Of a stretch of 64,000 bases of DNA, positions 33,583 through 41,907 are shown one piece after another. This DNA comes from Rhodospirillales bacterium (GTDB lineage: Bacteria; Pseudomonadota; Alphaproteobacteria; Rhodospirillales; JASLQF01). Made by a program: the position numbers and the translations under genes. Location of the stretch: NCBI GenBank assembly GCA_030744625.1, contig JASLQF010000065.1, forward strand, positions 62,001 to 126,000, read 5' to 3'. Below the pieces are notes generated by a model, which was given only the letters and a program-made list of their open reading frames with translations, had not been told where the DNA came from and ran no database searches. Position 1 is the first letter of the stretch. Each line of letters opens with the position of its first letter.

Positions 33583-34746
33583 ATGAAGTTCATGTTTTTC
33601 TCGGAGAACGACACGCAGCCCGGCGAAACCCACGAAAGGCGCTATTGGGACCTGGTCGATCAGGTGCTCGCCGCCGAGAAGTGGGGCTTCGACCTGTTCG
33701 GGGTCTCGGAGCAGCTTTTCTCGATCGGCGGCGCCACGACGTCGTCCCCCGATGTGCTCTACGCCTACCTGTTCCCGTTGACCAGCCGTCTCCGTTTCCG
33801 CCACGCCATCACGCTGTTGCCCAAGAACATCAATCATCCCCTGCGCATCGCCTCGCGCACGGCGGTGCAGGATATTCTCTCCCACGGGCGCATCGAGCTC
33901 GGCACCGGGCGCGGCAATACGACCCTGGCCTTGCGCGCCTTCGAGGTCGACCCCAAGACCAACAAGTCGGAATGGGCCGAGGGCATGGAGGTGCTGGTCA
34001 AGGCGTTCACCGAGGACCCCTTCATGCACTACGGCGAGCACTACAAGATCCCGCCGCGCTCGTTGGTGCCGAAAACCATCCAGAAACCCTATCCGCCGCT
34101 TTCCAGCGCCGCGACCAGCGTCGAATCGCACGCCGTCTGCGGCGGCATGGGCATGGGCATCATGAGCTGGTCGAGCTACCTTGGATGGGAAGAGATCGAA
34201 ACCAACTTGGCCGCCTTCGACAAGGGACAGGCCGAGGCCAGGGCCGCCGGCAAGCACATCAACGAGACCCGCGGCGTGCTCGTCCAGGCCTACTGCTCGG
34301 AGACCGACGCCAAGGCCAAGGAAGAGGCCGGCGAAGGCAACGTCGCCTGGCTCAAGCTGGCCATCGACGGTTATCCCAAGCTTGCCAAGCTTTCCAAGGA
34401 CTACGCCTACATGGGCAAGATCAACGACGTCGCCGACAAGTACGACGACTTCGATTACTTCCTCAACGAGTCCGGCGGCGCCGTCTTCGGTTCGCCCGAG
34501 ACCTGCATCAAGCAAATCGAGCGGTTCCGCGAGATCGGCTTCAACGAGGTCATCCTGCGCATGGACTCTACATCGCACCAAAACATCATGAAGTCGGTGG
34601 AGCTGTTCGGCCGCTACGTGATCCCCCACTTCAAGTATCCCGAGAACGTGGTCGAGCCGGCCTCCGAAGTGGTGGCCAGGATGAAGGTATTGCGGGACAA
34701 GGCGAAAGCGGACGGCGTCTACGAGACCCTCAAGGAAGTGTCGTGA
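33583..34746 (+). CDS. LLM-class flavin-dependent oxidoreductase (luciferase-like)
   Basis: This 387-residue protein has the bacterial-luciferase TIM-barrel features: WDLVDQVLAAEKWGFDLFGVSEQ near the start, RLRFRHAITLLPKNINHPLRIASRTAVQDILSHGRIELGTGRG in the middle. Good ribosome-binding sequence AAAGGGAGAG precedes the ATG. These enzymes use FMNH2 or F420 to oxygenate or reduce substrates; the Pro/Gly pattern does not settle which cofactor. It starts a plus-strand catabolic group with VOC, enoyl-CoA hydratase and thioesterase genes after the fusion regulator. Confidence 0.9.
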   Translation: MKFMFFSENDTQPGETHERRYWDLVDQVLAAEKWGFDLFGVSEQLFSIGGATTSSPDVLYAYLFPLTSRLRFRHAITLLPKNINHPLRIASRTAVQDILSHGRIELGTGRGNTTLALRAFEVDPKTNKSEWAEGMEVLVKAFTEDPFMHYGEHYKIPPRSLVPKTIQKPYPPLSSAATSVESHAVCGGMGMGIMSWSSYLGWEEIETNLAAFDKGQAEARAAGKHINETRGVLVQAYCSETDAKAKEEAGEGNVAWLKLAIDGYPKLAKLSKDYAYMGKINDVADKYDDFDYFLNESGGAVFGSPETCIKQIERFREIGFNEVILRMDSTSHQNIMKSVELFGRYVIPHFKYPENVVEPASEVVARMKVLRDKAKADGVYETLKEVS

Positions 34747-34774
34747 GCAAGGGCGGCCGGCAGGGAGGTCGAAG

Positions 34775-35245
34775 ATGGCGCGAATTCTCGAGTTCCTGAC
34801 CATCAACCTGGCGGTCAGCGATCTGGACTCGACGGTCGACAAGTACCGGGCGATGGGCCTGAAGCCCCATCCCCCCAGCCGCATGCCGGAGCCGCCGGCC
34901 CAGATCACCGACGTTTCCGTACCGCTCGGTTCGGTCGGCCACGTGTCCATCATCTCGCCGACCGACCCTTCCTCGACCGTGGCGCGCTTCATCGAGAAGC
35001 GCGGCGAGGGGGCGTACTCGATCGCGCTTCGGGTCGATAACCTGCTCGAAATCATGGAGGAATGGCGCGCCGTCGGTATCGAGTGGATCTTGCCCGAGCC
35101 CTACGAGTTCCCGCCGGGCTCACCGTGCGTGCAGTATCTGCCGGACAAGCTGATCGCCAATTGGGTAAAGCCGTCGTCCATGAACGGCGTGCTTTTCGAG
35201 GCTTTCGAGCTTCAGGGAAACATCCGTCCCTTCGGGGAGGAATGA
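34775..35245 (+). CDS. VOC-superfamily (glyoxalase/bleomycin resistance-like) protein
   Basis: This 156-residue protein fits the vicinal-oxygen-chelate fold: FLTINLAVSDLDSTVDKYRAMGLKPHPPS forms the first beta-alpha-beta unit, and RVDNLLEIMEEWRAVGIEWILPEPYEFPPG the second. It is similar in layout to methylmalonyl-CoA epimerase/glyoxalase I-type members, but the metal-ligand pattern is not clear enough to name a reaction. It follows the LLM oxidoreductase by 28 bases and precedes an enoyl-CoA hydratase, so it may act on the same CoA-linked or aromatic intermediate. Confidence 0.78.
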   Translation: MARILEFLTINLAVSDLDSTVDKYRAMGLKPHPPSRMPEPPAQITDVSVPLGSVGHVSIISPTDPSSTVARFIEKRGEGAYSIALRVDNLLEIMEEWRAVGIEWILPEPYEFPPGSPCVQYLPDKLIANWVKPSSMNGVLFEAFELQGNIRPFGEE

Positions 35246-35333
35246 CTAACACCGAGTAAAGCGGGCGCCGCGCCCGATGCCGCCCCGCCGGCGCGAATAT
35301 CGGGCAAGGGGCGTGCGCCAGGGAGATAGACCC

Positions 35334-36128
35334 ATGTCCAATCGTTATGCCGCCTACAAGGAACTGCTCGTCGAGCCCAAGGAGAACGGCGTTCTCTTGA
35401 TCACCCTCAACCGGCCCAAGGTCTTGAACGCCATGACCTACGCCATGCACACCGAGCTTTCGAACATCTGGGATGACGTGGCGCGCGATCCCAAGACCAA
35501 GGTCGCGGTGATCACCGGCGCCGGGCGCGCCTTCTGCTCCGGCAACGACCTCAACAATCCCGACCCGGACCTCGACATGGTCCGCGAGATCATGTCGGAC
35601 GCGGTCAGGATCGTGCGCGGCATGATCGAATGCGACAAGCCGGTGGTCTCGGCCATCAACGGCGTCGCCGTCGGCGCCGGCCTGGCCATCGCCGTCCTCG
35701 CCGACATCAGCGTCGCCGCCGAGGACGCCAAGTTGATCGATGCCCACACCACGGTCGGCACCGTCGCCGGCGACCACGGCTGCCTGTTGTGGCCGATGCT
35801 GTGCGGGCTCGCCAAGGCCAAGTTCTACATGTTCAACATGGAGCCGCTGACCGGCAAGGAAGCGGAGCGCATCGGCGTCGTCACCAAGGCGGTGCCCACC
35901 GACCAAGTACTGCCATTGGCCATGGAATTTGCCGGGCGCCTGGCCGACATGGCGCAACACGCCATCCGCGGAACCAAGCGCTCGATGAACGGCTGGCTGC
36001 GCCAGGCCATGCCCATCTTCGAGCACTCGGTGGCGCTCGAGATGGTGGATTTTCTCGATGCCGATATATTAGAGGCGCGCCAGGCCTTCCGCGAGAAGCG
36101 GAAGCCCAGGTACCCCTCCGCGCAATAG
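35334..36128 (+). CDS. Enoyl-CoA hydratase/isomerase (crotonase) family protein
   Basis: The ATG at 35334 (MSNRYAAYKELLVEP) follows GGGAGATAG, giving 264 residues; the track start is 57 bases earlier. The oxyanion-hole motifs are VITGAGRAFCSGND and AINGVAVGAGLAIAVLAD. The usual position for a catalytic Glu reads HTTVGTVAGDHG, so the hydratase Glu may be replaced by another residue, as in isomerases, dehydratases and lyases of the family. It is in a plus-strand group with an LLM oxidoreductase, VOC protein and a thioesterase. Confidence 0.9.
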   Translation: MSNRYAAYKELLVEPKENGVLLITLNRPKVLNAMTYAMHTELSNIWDDVARDPKTKVAVITGAGRAFCSGNDLNNPDPDLDMVREIMSDAVRIVRGMIECDKPVVSAINGVAVGAGLAIAVLADISVAAEDAKLIDAHTTVGTVAGDHGCLLWPMLCGLAKAKFYMFNMEPLTGKEAERIGVVTKAVPTDQVLPLAMEFAGRLADMAQHAIRGTKRSMNGWLRQAMPIFEHSVALEMVDFLDADILEARQAFREKRKPRYPSAQ

Positions 36129-36179
36129 GCGGGCGGCACGCGCCCGGCGGCGCGATCCCGAACAGCAAGCGAGGCATCC

Positions 36180-36563
36180 TTGAGAGCACCCGAAATCGGC
36201 GAAAGCGCCACCCAGACCTTCGACACCTCCTATGACCATACGGCGGAGGCCAGCGGCAATCCGGGCGTCGTCGTGGTCTCGACGTGGAGCCTCGTGGTGT
36301 GGCTGGAGGTGGTCGCCGAGAGCATCATCCGAGGGAACTACGAGGATGGCGAGATGTCGGTGGGCGCCGCGGTCTGCGTTCGCCACCTGGCGCCGTCGCC
36401 GGTGGGCCGGCCGGTGGCGATCACCGCGACCGTCACCGGCGCCCGCAAGAACATCGTCGATTTCGACGTCAAGGTGCGCGACGGCGAGAAGGTGCTGATG
36501 ACCGGCACCCACACCCGCGCCGTCATCGACCTCGAAGCCTTCCTCGATCAGTTGAAGGATTAG
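36180..36563 (+). CDS. Hotdog thioesterase-like protein (FlK-type)
   Basis: This 127-residue protein starts with TTG at 36180 after AGCGAGG. A hotdog fold similar to fluoroacetyl-CoA thioesterase-like proteins is seen in VVSTWSLVVWLEVVAESIIRGNYEDGEMSVG and LMTGTHTRAVIDLEAF, where the GTHxRxVxD block is family-typical. It would hydrolyse an acyl-CoA formed by the preceding enoyl-CoA hydratase. The hotdog domain fused to the local TetR regulator is a distinct, PaaI-like type. Confidence 0.82.
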   Translation: MRAPEIGESATQTFDTSYDHTAEASGNPGVVVVSTWSLVVWLEVVAESIIRGNYEDGEMSVGAAVCVRHLAPSPVGRPVAITATVTGARKNIVDFDVKVRDGEKVLMTGTHTRAVIDLEAFLDQLKD

Positions 36564-36606
36564 CGCGTTGTCCGGCCGGGTGGGGGTGGCAACGACACGA
36601 TTCCAA

Positions 36607-36624
36607 CTGATCCAGGACACTAGC
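36607..36624. repeat. Copy 1 of an exact 18-base dispersed repeat
   Basis: CTGATCCAGGACACTAGC occurs here, overlapping the stop codon of the receiver gene, and again at 51067-51084 upstream of ettA. Such a long exact match is unlikely by chance in a 64 kb window. No mobile-element features flank it. Confidence 0.6.
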
Positions 36625-36991
36625 CCGGCGCCAGACAATGATCGACCTTGGCCAGCAACTCGCTTGGTGAAAACGGCTTGGCGATCTGCTCCGTGGCCCC
36701 CAGCAACACGGCGGCGTCGAGAACGTCGAGGTAACCGGACTTGCCGCCGCCGGAGATGACCATGATCTTCTGGTCGGGGTGGATTTTCCTTATCTCCCTG
36801 AGGGTCTCCAGCCCCTCGACCTCGGGCATGAAAATGTCGGTAATGACGAGGTCCAGCTCCTCGGACTTGCTGATCTCGATGCCTTGACCGCCGTCAGCCG
36901 CCTCGAGGACTTCGTGCCCGGCGGTGTCGAGGATGCGCCGCAACACATAGCGGACGTTTTCTTCATCGTCGATGATGAGTATGCGCGCCAT
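36620..36991 (-). CDS. Stand-alone response regulator receiver (CheY-like)
   Basis: This 123-residue protein is a bare REC domain with acidic pair IDDEE at the N-terminus, phospho-acceptor Asp in VITDIFMP, Ser in VISGGG and Lys in IAKPFSP. No output domain is attached, so it may pass a phosphate on or act by binding another protein. It lies 24 bases after the histidine kinase on the same strand, forming an NtrB-like kinase and receiver pair. Confidence 0.92.
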   Translation of the reverse strand: MARILIIDDEENVRYVLRRILDTAGHEVLEAADGGQGIEISKSEELDLVITDIFMPEVEGLETLREIRKIHPDQKIMVISGGGKSGYLDVLDAAVLLGATEQIAKPFSPSELLAKVDHCLAPG

Positions 36992-37015
36992 TTGGCCTCC
37001 TTTTTCTATCCGGGC

Positions 37016-39688
37016 TCAGTGGAGCGCGCGCGGCTCGCTGAGCGGCAGATAGACTCTGAACCGCGACCCCTCGCCGGGCGTACTGGCGACCCGGATGGAC
37101 CCGCCGTGCTGGGTGATAATGCCGTAGGCCGAGGAAAGGCCGAGGCCGGATCCCTCGCCGATGTCCTTGGTCGTGAAGAACGGCTCGAAAACGTGTTCCA
37201 GGATTTCGGTGTCCATGCCGCGCCCGTTGTCGGCGACCGAAAGCCTCGCGTAGCGGCCCGCCTTGAGCCGCGACCCGGCCTCGACGTCCGTATCGCCGAC
37301 ATCGACCGCCGAGAGGGAAATCTCGAGCTCGCCGGTCCTTCCCTCCATCGCGTCGACGGCGTTGAGTATCAGGTTCATGACGACAGTCTGGATCTGATCG
37401 GCGTCCCCGAACACCATGCCCGTATCGGGATCGAGGTGGATATGCGGCTTGACCGTCGGCGGCACGATGGTGGGCAGCAGATCGAGGGCGTCGCCGACGG
37501 TCGCGCAGACATTGATGTTTTGCCGCACGAGCCAGTCGCCGCGGCCGAACTGCAATATGCGGCCGACCAGTTCCTTGGCGCTTTTGCTGGAGCGCACGAC
37601 CCTTCTCATGTCTTCGCGCAACGGGCTTGCCTTGGGGAATTCCTCCAGGGCCATCTCGCTCAGGGCCTGGATGGGCAGCAGCAGGTTGTTGAGGTTGTGG
37701 GCGATGCCGCCTGCCATGTTGCCAAGCGCCGTCAGCCTCTGCTCGCGGCGCCGTTCCTCCTCGGTCCGCTTGCGTTCGGTGATGTCGATGATGAGGGCAA
37801 AGAATCCGATAACGCTCCCCGAATCGTCGAAGTGAGGAATGTAGGTAGCATCCTGGTAAATGAGGTTCCCCTGCGTGTCCACGACCTCGTTCTCGAAGGT
37901 CACTACCTCTCCCTCGAGGACGGCGGAACGATAAGGAAGGATTTTCTTGTACAATTCCTCGCCGATGACTTCGCTGACGTGCTTGCCGACGATTTCCTCC
38001 GGTTTGGCGCCATGCAGATGCCCATAGTGCTTGTTGACGAACCGGTAGCGATGTGTGGAATCGATGTAGCCGATGAAGGCGGGCACGGAGTCCGTTATGA
38101 CGCGCATCTGTTCCTCGCTGTCGCGCAGCGCTTCCTCGATTCGCTTGCGGTCGGTGACGTCCTGAATCTGGCCGAAGGCGTAGAGGGGCTGGTCGTCGGC
38201 GTCGCGCACCATCGATATGCTCATCTCGCCCCATAGCGTCTCGCCATCCTTGCGGCGAAAGCGGCGCACGGTCCGCACGCTTTCCACCTCGCCCTCCCAA
38301 AGCCGGCGGAAATCGCGCGCCGCAACTTTCTTGTCCTCGGGATGAATAATGTCGATGCGGTCGACGCGTAGGAGTTCGTCTTCCGTATAGCCCAGCATTC
38401 CGCAGAGCGTGGGGTTGACCGAGATGTAGCATCCTTTCCGGTCGATCATGGCCATTCCGGCGGAGGCGTACTGGAAACCGCTTCTGAAGCGCTCCTCACT
38501 CTCGCGAAGCGCCTTCTCGGCGCGCTTGCGCTCGGTGATGTCGTGAACCAGGGCAAAGTACCCGGTGACCTCGCCCGACTGCCCGTGTTCAGGAATATAG
38601 GTGGCATCCCAATGCCGGAGGCGCCCGCTCGCGTCCGGACGACTGCCATCGAAACGAACAGTTTCTCCCCCCAGAACCACGTCTCTCGCCGCACGGGTTT
38701 GGTCGTGCACATGCTTGCCGAGAACCTCTCGGGCGTGCAGGCCGATAATCTTTTCGGGGTCTTTTCCGAACCAATCCCTGTACGCGCGATTGGCGAAGCG
38801 GTAGCGATGATCTTTGTCTAACGACACGACGAGCGCTGGCAGATTGTCGGCCATGAGACGCATGCGCTCCTCGCTTTCGCGCAGCGCCGATTCGGTCTGG
38901 CGCAGCTCGGAGAGCGTCCCCGTCAGCTCCCGGGTGCGCTCGAAGACGCGCAGCTCGAGGTCGTCATGGGCCTTGCGCAATGCCTCCTCGGCGCGCTTGC
39001 GCTCGGTGACGTCGGTGACGACGGAGAGGGAGCGGAACGGCTTTCCCGCTTCGTCCATCTCCATGGCCGCGGAGAGCAGGACATCGATGACCTCGCCGTT
39101 CTTCTTAACGAACTGGTAGGGAACGTCGGCGATGCGGCCCGTCTCCATCAGCGCCGGCAACACCGTCTCCAGGGCTCGGCGGCGGGACTCCTCGGACAAG
39201 AACTCCACGATCTTGCGCCCGATCACCTCGCCCCGTTCGTAGCCCATTACGCCGAGCCAATAGTCGCTGACGCCGACCAGCCGGCCCTCGGCGTCAAGGG
39301 AGTGCAGCATGGTCGGGGTGTCATGGTAGAGTTTGCGGTAGCGCTCTCCGCTCTCCTGCATGGACTCCTGTGTCTTCTTCGCCAGGGCGAGGGGGATGGC
39401 CGTCCCCCAGATGGCCAGCAACGCCAGCCCGCGGTTGGCCATTACCATCCACGGGATCCCGCCTTGCGGGGAATACAGGTAGCCGACGGCGGTGAGAACG
39501 GTGGCGGTTCCGGCCAGGACGAAAATGGCGCCGCGTTTCGGGAAGCTCCACCCAAGGAACACCAGGAGCACGTAAGGAACGCCGCCGGCCACGCCGAGGG
39601 GCAGCCACAGGTCGGCGAAAAAGACCGCTACCGCCAGAACCGCCGCGAGGGGAACCAACCACGGCTTGAGATGTCGCGCCACGTTCAC
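37016..39688 (-). CDS. Membrane PAS-domain sensor histidine kinase (NtrB-like)
   Basis: I prefer the GTG at 39688 ([13 protein letters not shown]), preceded by AGGAAAGGA; the track start is 45 bases earlier. The N-terminus has several hydrophobic helices ([29 protein letters not shown] and others), followed by four PAS domains with PAC motifs (for example [28 protein letters not shown]). The kinase core has H-box [16 protein letters not shown]-box [12 protein letters not shown]1 DNGRGM and G2 GSGLGLS. No receiver is fused; a separate one is next door. The multiple PAS domains suggest sensing of redox state or small molecules. Confidence 0.92.
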   Translation of the reverse strand: MNVARHLKPWLVPLAAVLAVAVFFADLWLPLGVAGGVPYVLLVFLGWSFPKRGAIFVLAGTATVLTAVGYLYSPQGGIPWMVMANRGLALLAIWGTAIPLALAKKTQESMQESGERYRKLYHDTPTMLHSLDAEGRLVGVSDYWLGVMGYERGEVIGRKIVEFLSEESRRRALETVLPALMETGRIADVPYQFVKKNGEVIDVLLSAAMEMDEAGKPFRSLSVVTDVTERKRAEEALRKAHDDLELRVFERTRELTGTLSELRQTESALRESEERMRLMADNLPALVVSLDKDHRYRFANRAYRDWFGKDPEKIIGLHAREVLGKHVHDQTRAARDVVLGGETVRFDGSRPDASGRLRHWDATYIPEHGQSGEVTGYFALVHDITERKRAEKALRESEERFRSGFQYASAGMAMIDRKGCYISVNPTLCGMLGYTEDELLRVDRIDIIHPEDKKVAARDFRRLWEGEVESVRTVRRFRRKDGETLWGEMSISMVRDADDQPLYAFGQIQDVTDRKRIEEALRDSEEQMRVITDSVPAFIGYIDSTHRYRFVNKHYGHLHGAKPEEIVGKHVSEVIGEELYKKILPYRSAVLEGEVVTFENEVVDTQGNLIYQDATYIPHFDDSGSVIGFFALIIDITERKRTEEERRREQRLTALGNMAGGIAHNLNNLLLPIQALSEMALEEFPKASPLREDMRRVVRSSKSAKELVGRILQFGRGDWLVRQNINVCATVGDALDLLPTIVPPTVKPHIHLDPDTGMVFGDADQIQTVVMNLILNAVDAMEGRTGELEISLSAVDVGDTDVEAGSRLKAGRYARLSVADNGRGMDTEILEHVFEPFFTTKDIGEGSGLGLSSAYGIITQHGGSIRVASTPGEGSRFRVYLPLSEPRALH

Positions 39689-39947
39689 CGCATGTCCTTT
39701 CCTGCCCTTGCATGTCCCAGTCGGTGGCCGCATGGGCTGGGATTCATATGAGGATTGGGGTGCCGAATTTAAACGTCTTTGGCGGTTTCCACCATCGTGG
39801 CCGCGGCGCGTCTATTCATGGCCGTGGCAAGAGGGTACAATCGGTGGCGTCCCCCATACCGCCCCGGAAAATTTTGGCCCACGACATGCCGGCTCAAAGA
39901 TAAACCCGGCCGCGAACTCCTCCGTGCCGGACGTCAATTCATCATCG

Positions 39948-40829
39948 ATGCGAGCCAGCGACGCCATGTCGCGTGGCGCGGCGCTGATTTGCCTGGCGGT
40001 AATCGCCTTCGTCATCATGAAGGGCTCGGTCCGCTATCTGGGCCGCGCCGGGTATCCGGTGCCCGAGATCGTCTGGGCGCGCTATACCTTCCACCTGGTC
40101 TTCATCATGGCGTTCTTCCCGCGGCGCGTCCCCACCCTCCTCGTCAGCACGCGCATGGGCATGCAGGTATTGCGCTCGGTGCTGATGCTGGGGGCCACGG
40201 TGTGCATGTTCTTCGCGCTCAGGGCGATGCCTCTGGCCGACGCCGCCGCCATTGGCTTCATCACCCCCCTCTTGGTGGTCGGGCTATCGGTGGCCATCCT
40301 CAAGGAAAGGGTCGGCGTCCGCCGGTGGTCGGCGGTGACCGCCGGTTTCGTGGGCATGTTGATCATTATCCGGCCGGGGGCGGGAGCCATGCAGTGGGCG
40401 GCCCTGCTGCCGGTCGCCATGGCCGTTTTCTATGCCTTCTACCTGATCGTCACGCGCCTGATCCGCGATTCCGCGGACCCGTTGAACGCGCTTTTCTATA
40501 CGGCGCTGGTGGGCGCGCTGGCGGCGTCGCTGGTGTTGCCGTTCCATTGGCGGACTCCGACGCCCGTCGACGGCCTGTTGATGGCCGGCACCGGCCTCTT
40601 CGGCGCCATCGGCCACTACGCGGTGATCAAGGCCTACGAAATCGTCGAGGTTTCGGCGGTCGCCCCCTTCTCCTACACGGAACTGATCTGGGCGACGCTG
40701 GTGGGCTATCTGGGATTCGGCGATTTCCCGGATGCCTGGACGTTCGTCGGTGCCGCAATCATCATCGGCGCCGGCCTCTACGTCATCCGTCGCGAGCGGC
40801 GCCTGGGCGCTGTCGCCGCGCCAAAATAG
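39948..40829 (+). CDS. DMT-superfamily transporter (EamA domain)
   Basis: The ATG at 39948 (MRASDAMSRGAALICLAV) gives 293 residues; a second ATG at 39966 is possible. The sequence shows about ten hydrophobic segments in two EamA repeats, with LADAAAIGFITPLLVVGLSVAILKERVGVRRW closing the first and APFSYTELIWATLVGYLGFGD the second. Members export metabolites, amino acids or sugars. It is divergent from the kinase gene across a 215-base gap with no other gene. Confidence 0.88.
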   Translation: MRASDAMSRGAALICLAVIAFVIMKGSVRYLGRAGYPVPEIVWARYTFHLVFIMAFFPRRVPTLLVSTRMGMQVLRSVLMLGATVCMFFALRAMPLADAAAIGFITPLLVVGLSVAILKERVGVRRWSAVTAGFVGMLIIIRPGAGAMQWAALLPVAMAVFYAFYLIVTRLIRDSADPLNALFYTALVGALAASLVLPFHWRTPTPVDGLLMAGTGLFGAIGHYAVIKAYEIVEVSAVAPFSYTELIWATLVGYLGFGDFPDAWTFVGAAIIIGAGLYVIRRERRLGAVAAPK

Positions 40830-40836
40830 GAGGTGC

Positions 40837-40939
40837 CGCCGGTTCCCGGTGTCGTTTTGCGTCGCCGCCCATGGCGTCTATAGCGCCCTTGGCGCCCTCG
40901 GTGTCCCTCCTCCTCGGCGCGAGGAGCCGGGAACCGGCG
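40837..40939. repeat. Inverted repeat with 13-base arms upstream of a small membrane ORF
   Basis: CGCCGGTTCCCGG at 40837-40849 pairs exactly with CCGGGAACCGGCG at 40927-40939, 77 bases apart. A T-run is lacking, so it is not an obvious terminator of the DMT gene. It stands just before the FNR-like site at 40944 and may act as an operator or a structured RNA. Confidence 0.5.
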
Positions 40940-40943
40940 CCAT

Positions 40944-40957
40944 TTGACTTCGGTCAA
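40944..40957. promoter_or_regulatory. FNR/CRP-family-like inverted repeat upstream of a 32-residue ORF
   Basis: TTGACTTCGGTCAA is a perfect TTGAC-N4-GTCAA repeat. Its centre is about 61 bases before the ATG at 41012, a plausible activating position for an FNR/CRP-type regulator. It resembles the sites at 8577 and 28328. Confidence 0.55.
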
Positions 40958-41011
40958 GGCGCCGCGCCGCGCCATCCCCAAATCTTGGTGCCTTGACGAG
41001 GAGAAAGGCGC

Positions 41012-41110
41012 ATGACGGGAGGAGAAGTGGCGTACCTGACCATGGCCATCACGGCGGCGGTGGTGTTCACCGCGGTCATGGCCTGGGTGTGCGCCAAGAC
41101 GAGCAAGTAG
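41012..41110 (+). CDS. Small single-span membrane protein (32 residues)
   Basis: This frame is too short for the ORF track. ATG at 41012 follows AGGAGAAAG at good spacing and encodes MTGGEVAYLTMAITAAVVFT plus AVMAWVCAKTSK, one hydrophobic helix with a Lys-containing tail. An FNR-like repeat lies about 55 bases upstream. The family is not recognised; small oxidase or membrane-enzyme subunits have similar shape. The strong ribosome-binding site and the coherent hydrophobic segment support a real gene. Confidence 0.6.
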   Translation: MTGGEVAYLTMAITAAVVFTAVMAWVCAKTSK

Positions 41111-41135
41111 AGGCACCGCGGGACCTTGGTCGCTC

Positions 41136-41699
41136 TCAGGCGTTGAGGCGGCGCGTCCAAGCGGCGAGGGCGGACAACAGGTCGCCGACGAACCCCCGGG
41201 TCGTCTCGTCGACGAGGCGGCCCTCGGAATCGAACGCCTCGGCGGCGCCCCCAATCATTACCTCGGGCTTGTTGAGGACGTGCATGTTGAGGAACACGCA
41301 CATCTGACGCAGGTGGTATTGGGCACGCGCCGTTCCGATCTTTCCCGGGCTGGCGCCCATGATGGCGGCGGGCTTTCCGTCGAATGGCTGATCGGGCGGC
41401 CGCGAGGCCCAGTCGATGGCGTTCTTGAGGACGCCCGGAATGGAGTAGTTGTATTCCGGCGTGGCGAACAGAAGCGCATCGGCGCCGGCAATCGCGTCGC
41501 GCAATTCCTCGACGCTTGGCGGCAAACCGGTGGCCCGGACATCATCGTTGTAAAGGGGGATGGTGGCGAGGTCGAAGGTCTCGAGGGTCATGCCGTCCGG
41601 CGCCAGCTCTTGTGCGGCGCCGAGCGCCGCCGTGTTGTACGAGGCGACGCGTAGACTGCCCGAAATCCCGAGAACCTTGATTGGGCGCGTATCGTTCAT
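41136..41699 (-). CDS. NADPH-dependent FMN reductase (flavodoxin-like fold)
   Basis: This 187-residue protein has the flavin-phosphate loop GISGSLRVASYNTA near residue 12, the flavin-ring block FATPEYNYSIPGVLKNAIDWASRP, and ends of the family fold in KPAAIMGASPGKIGTARAQYHLRQMC. It belongs to the ChrR/NfsB-unlike NADPH:quinone or azo-dye reductase group. It converges with the 32-residue ORF and lies divergent from the Rieske oxygenase, for which it could supply reducing power only indirectly (inference). Confidence 0.92.
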   Translation of the reverse strand: MNDTRPIKVLGISGSLRVASYNTAALGAAQELAPDGMTLETFDLATIPLYNDDVRATGLPPSVEELRDAIAGADALLFATPEYNYSIPGVLKNAIDWASRPPDQPFDGKPAAIMGASPGKIGTARAQYHLRQMCVFLNMHVLNKPEVMIGGAAEAFDSEGRLVDETTRGFVGDLLSALAAWTRRLNA

Positions 41700-41821
41700 G
41701 AGGTGTCTCCCTTTTCTCCCGTGCGTTTACTGCCGAGCCGGCACCTCGAATAGCGCCTAGCCGGGTGCCCATTCGGCCCCCAGAGACGAGCCGCCCGCGA
41801 AATCACGTTTTGTCGGCGGGC

Positions 41822-41851
41822 TTGGCCGCTAGTATAAAGAATTAGTATAAT
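41822..41851 (+). promoter_or_regulatory. Sigma-70-like promoter for the Rieske oxygenase
   Basis: TTGGCC at 41822-41827 and a perfect TATAAT at 41846-41851 are separated by 18 bases. The segment is locally AT-rich with a repeated AGTATAA. It lies about 57 bases before the ATG at 41908. Confidence 0.6.
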
Positions 41852-41907
41852 GTAACGGAAGCGGGGGCGGGTGTCCCACGCCAGGCGACGGGGACGAGGC
41901 AGGGATC

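Noticed and set aside
32386-35055. 889-residue minus-strand ORF over the hotdog-TetR and LLM genes
   Set aside because: The plus strand encodes clear protein families in this stretch; the minus frame is a low-complexity shadow.
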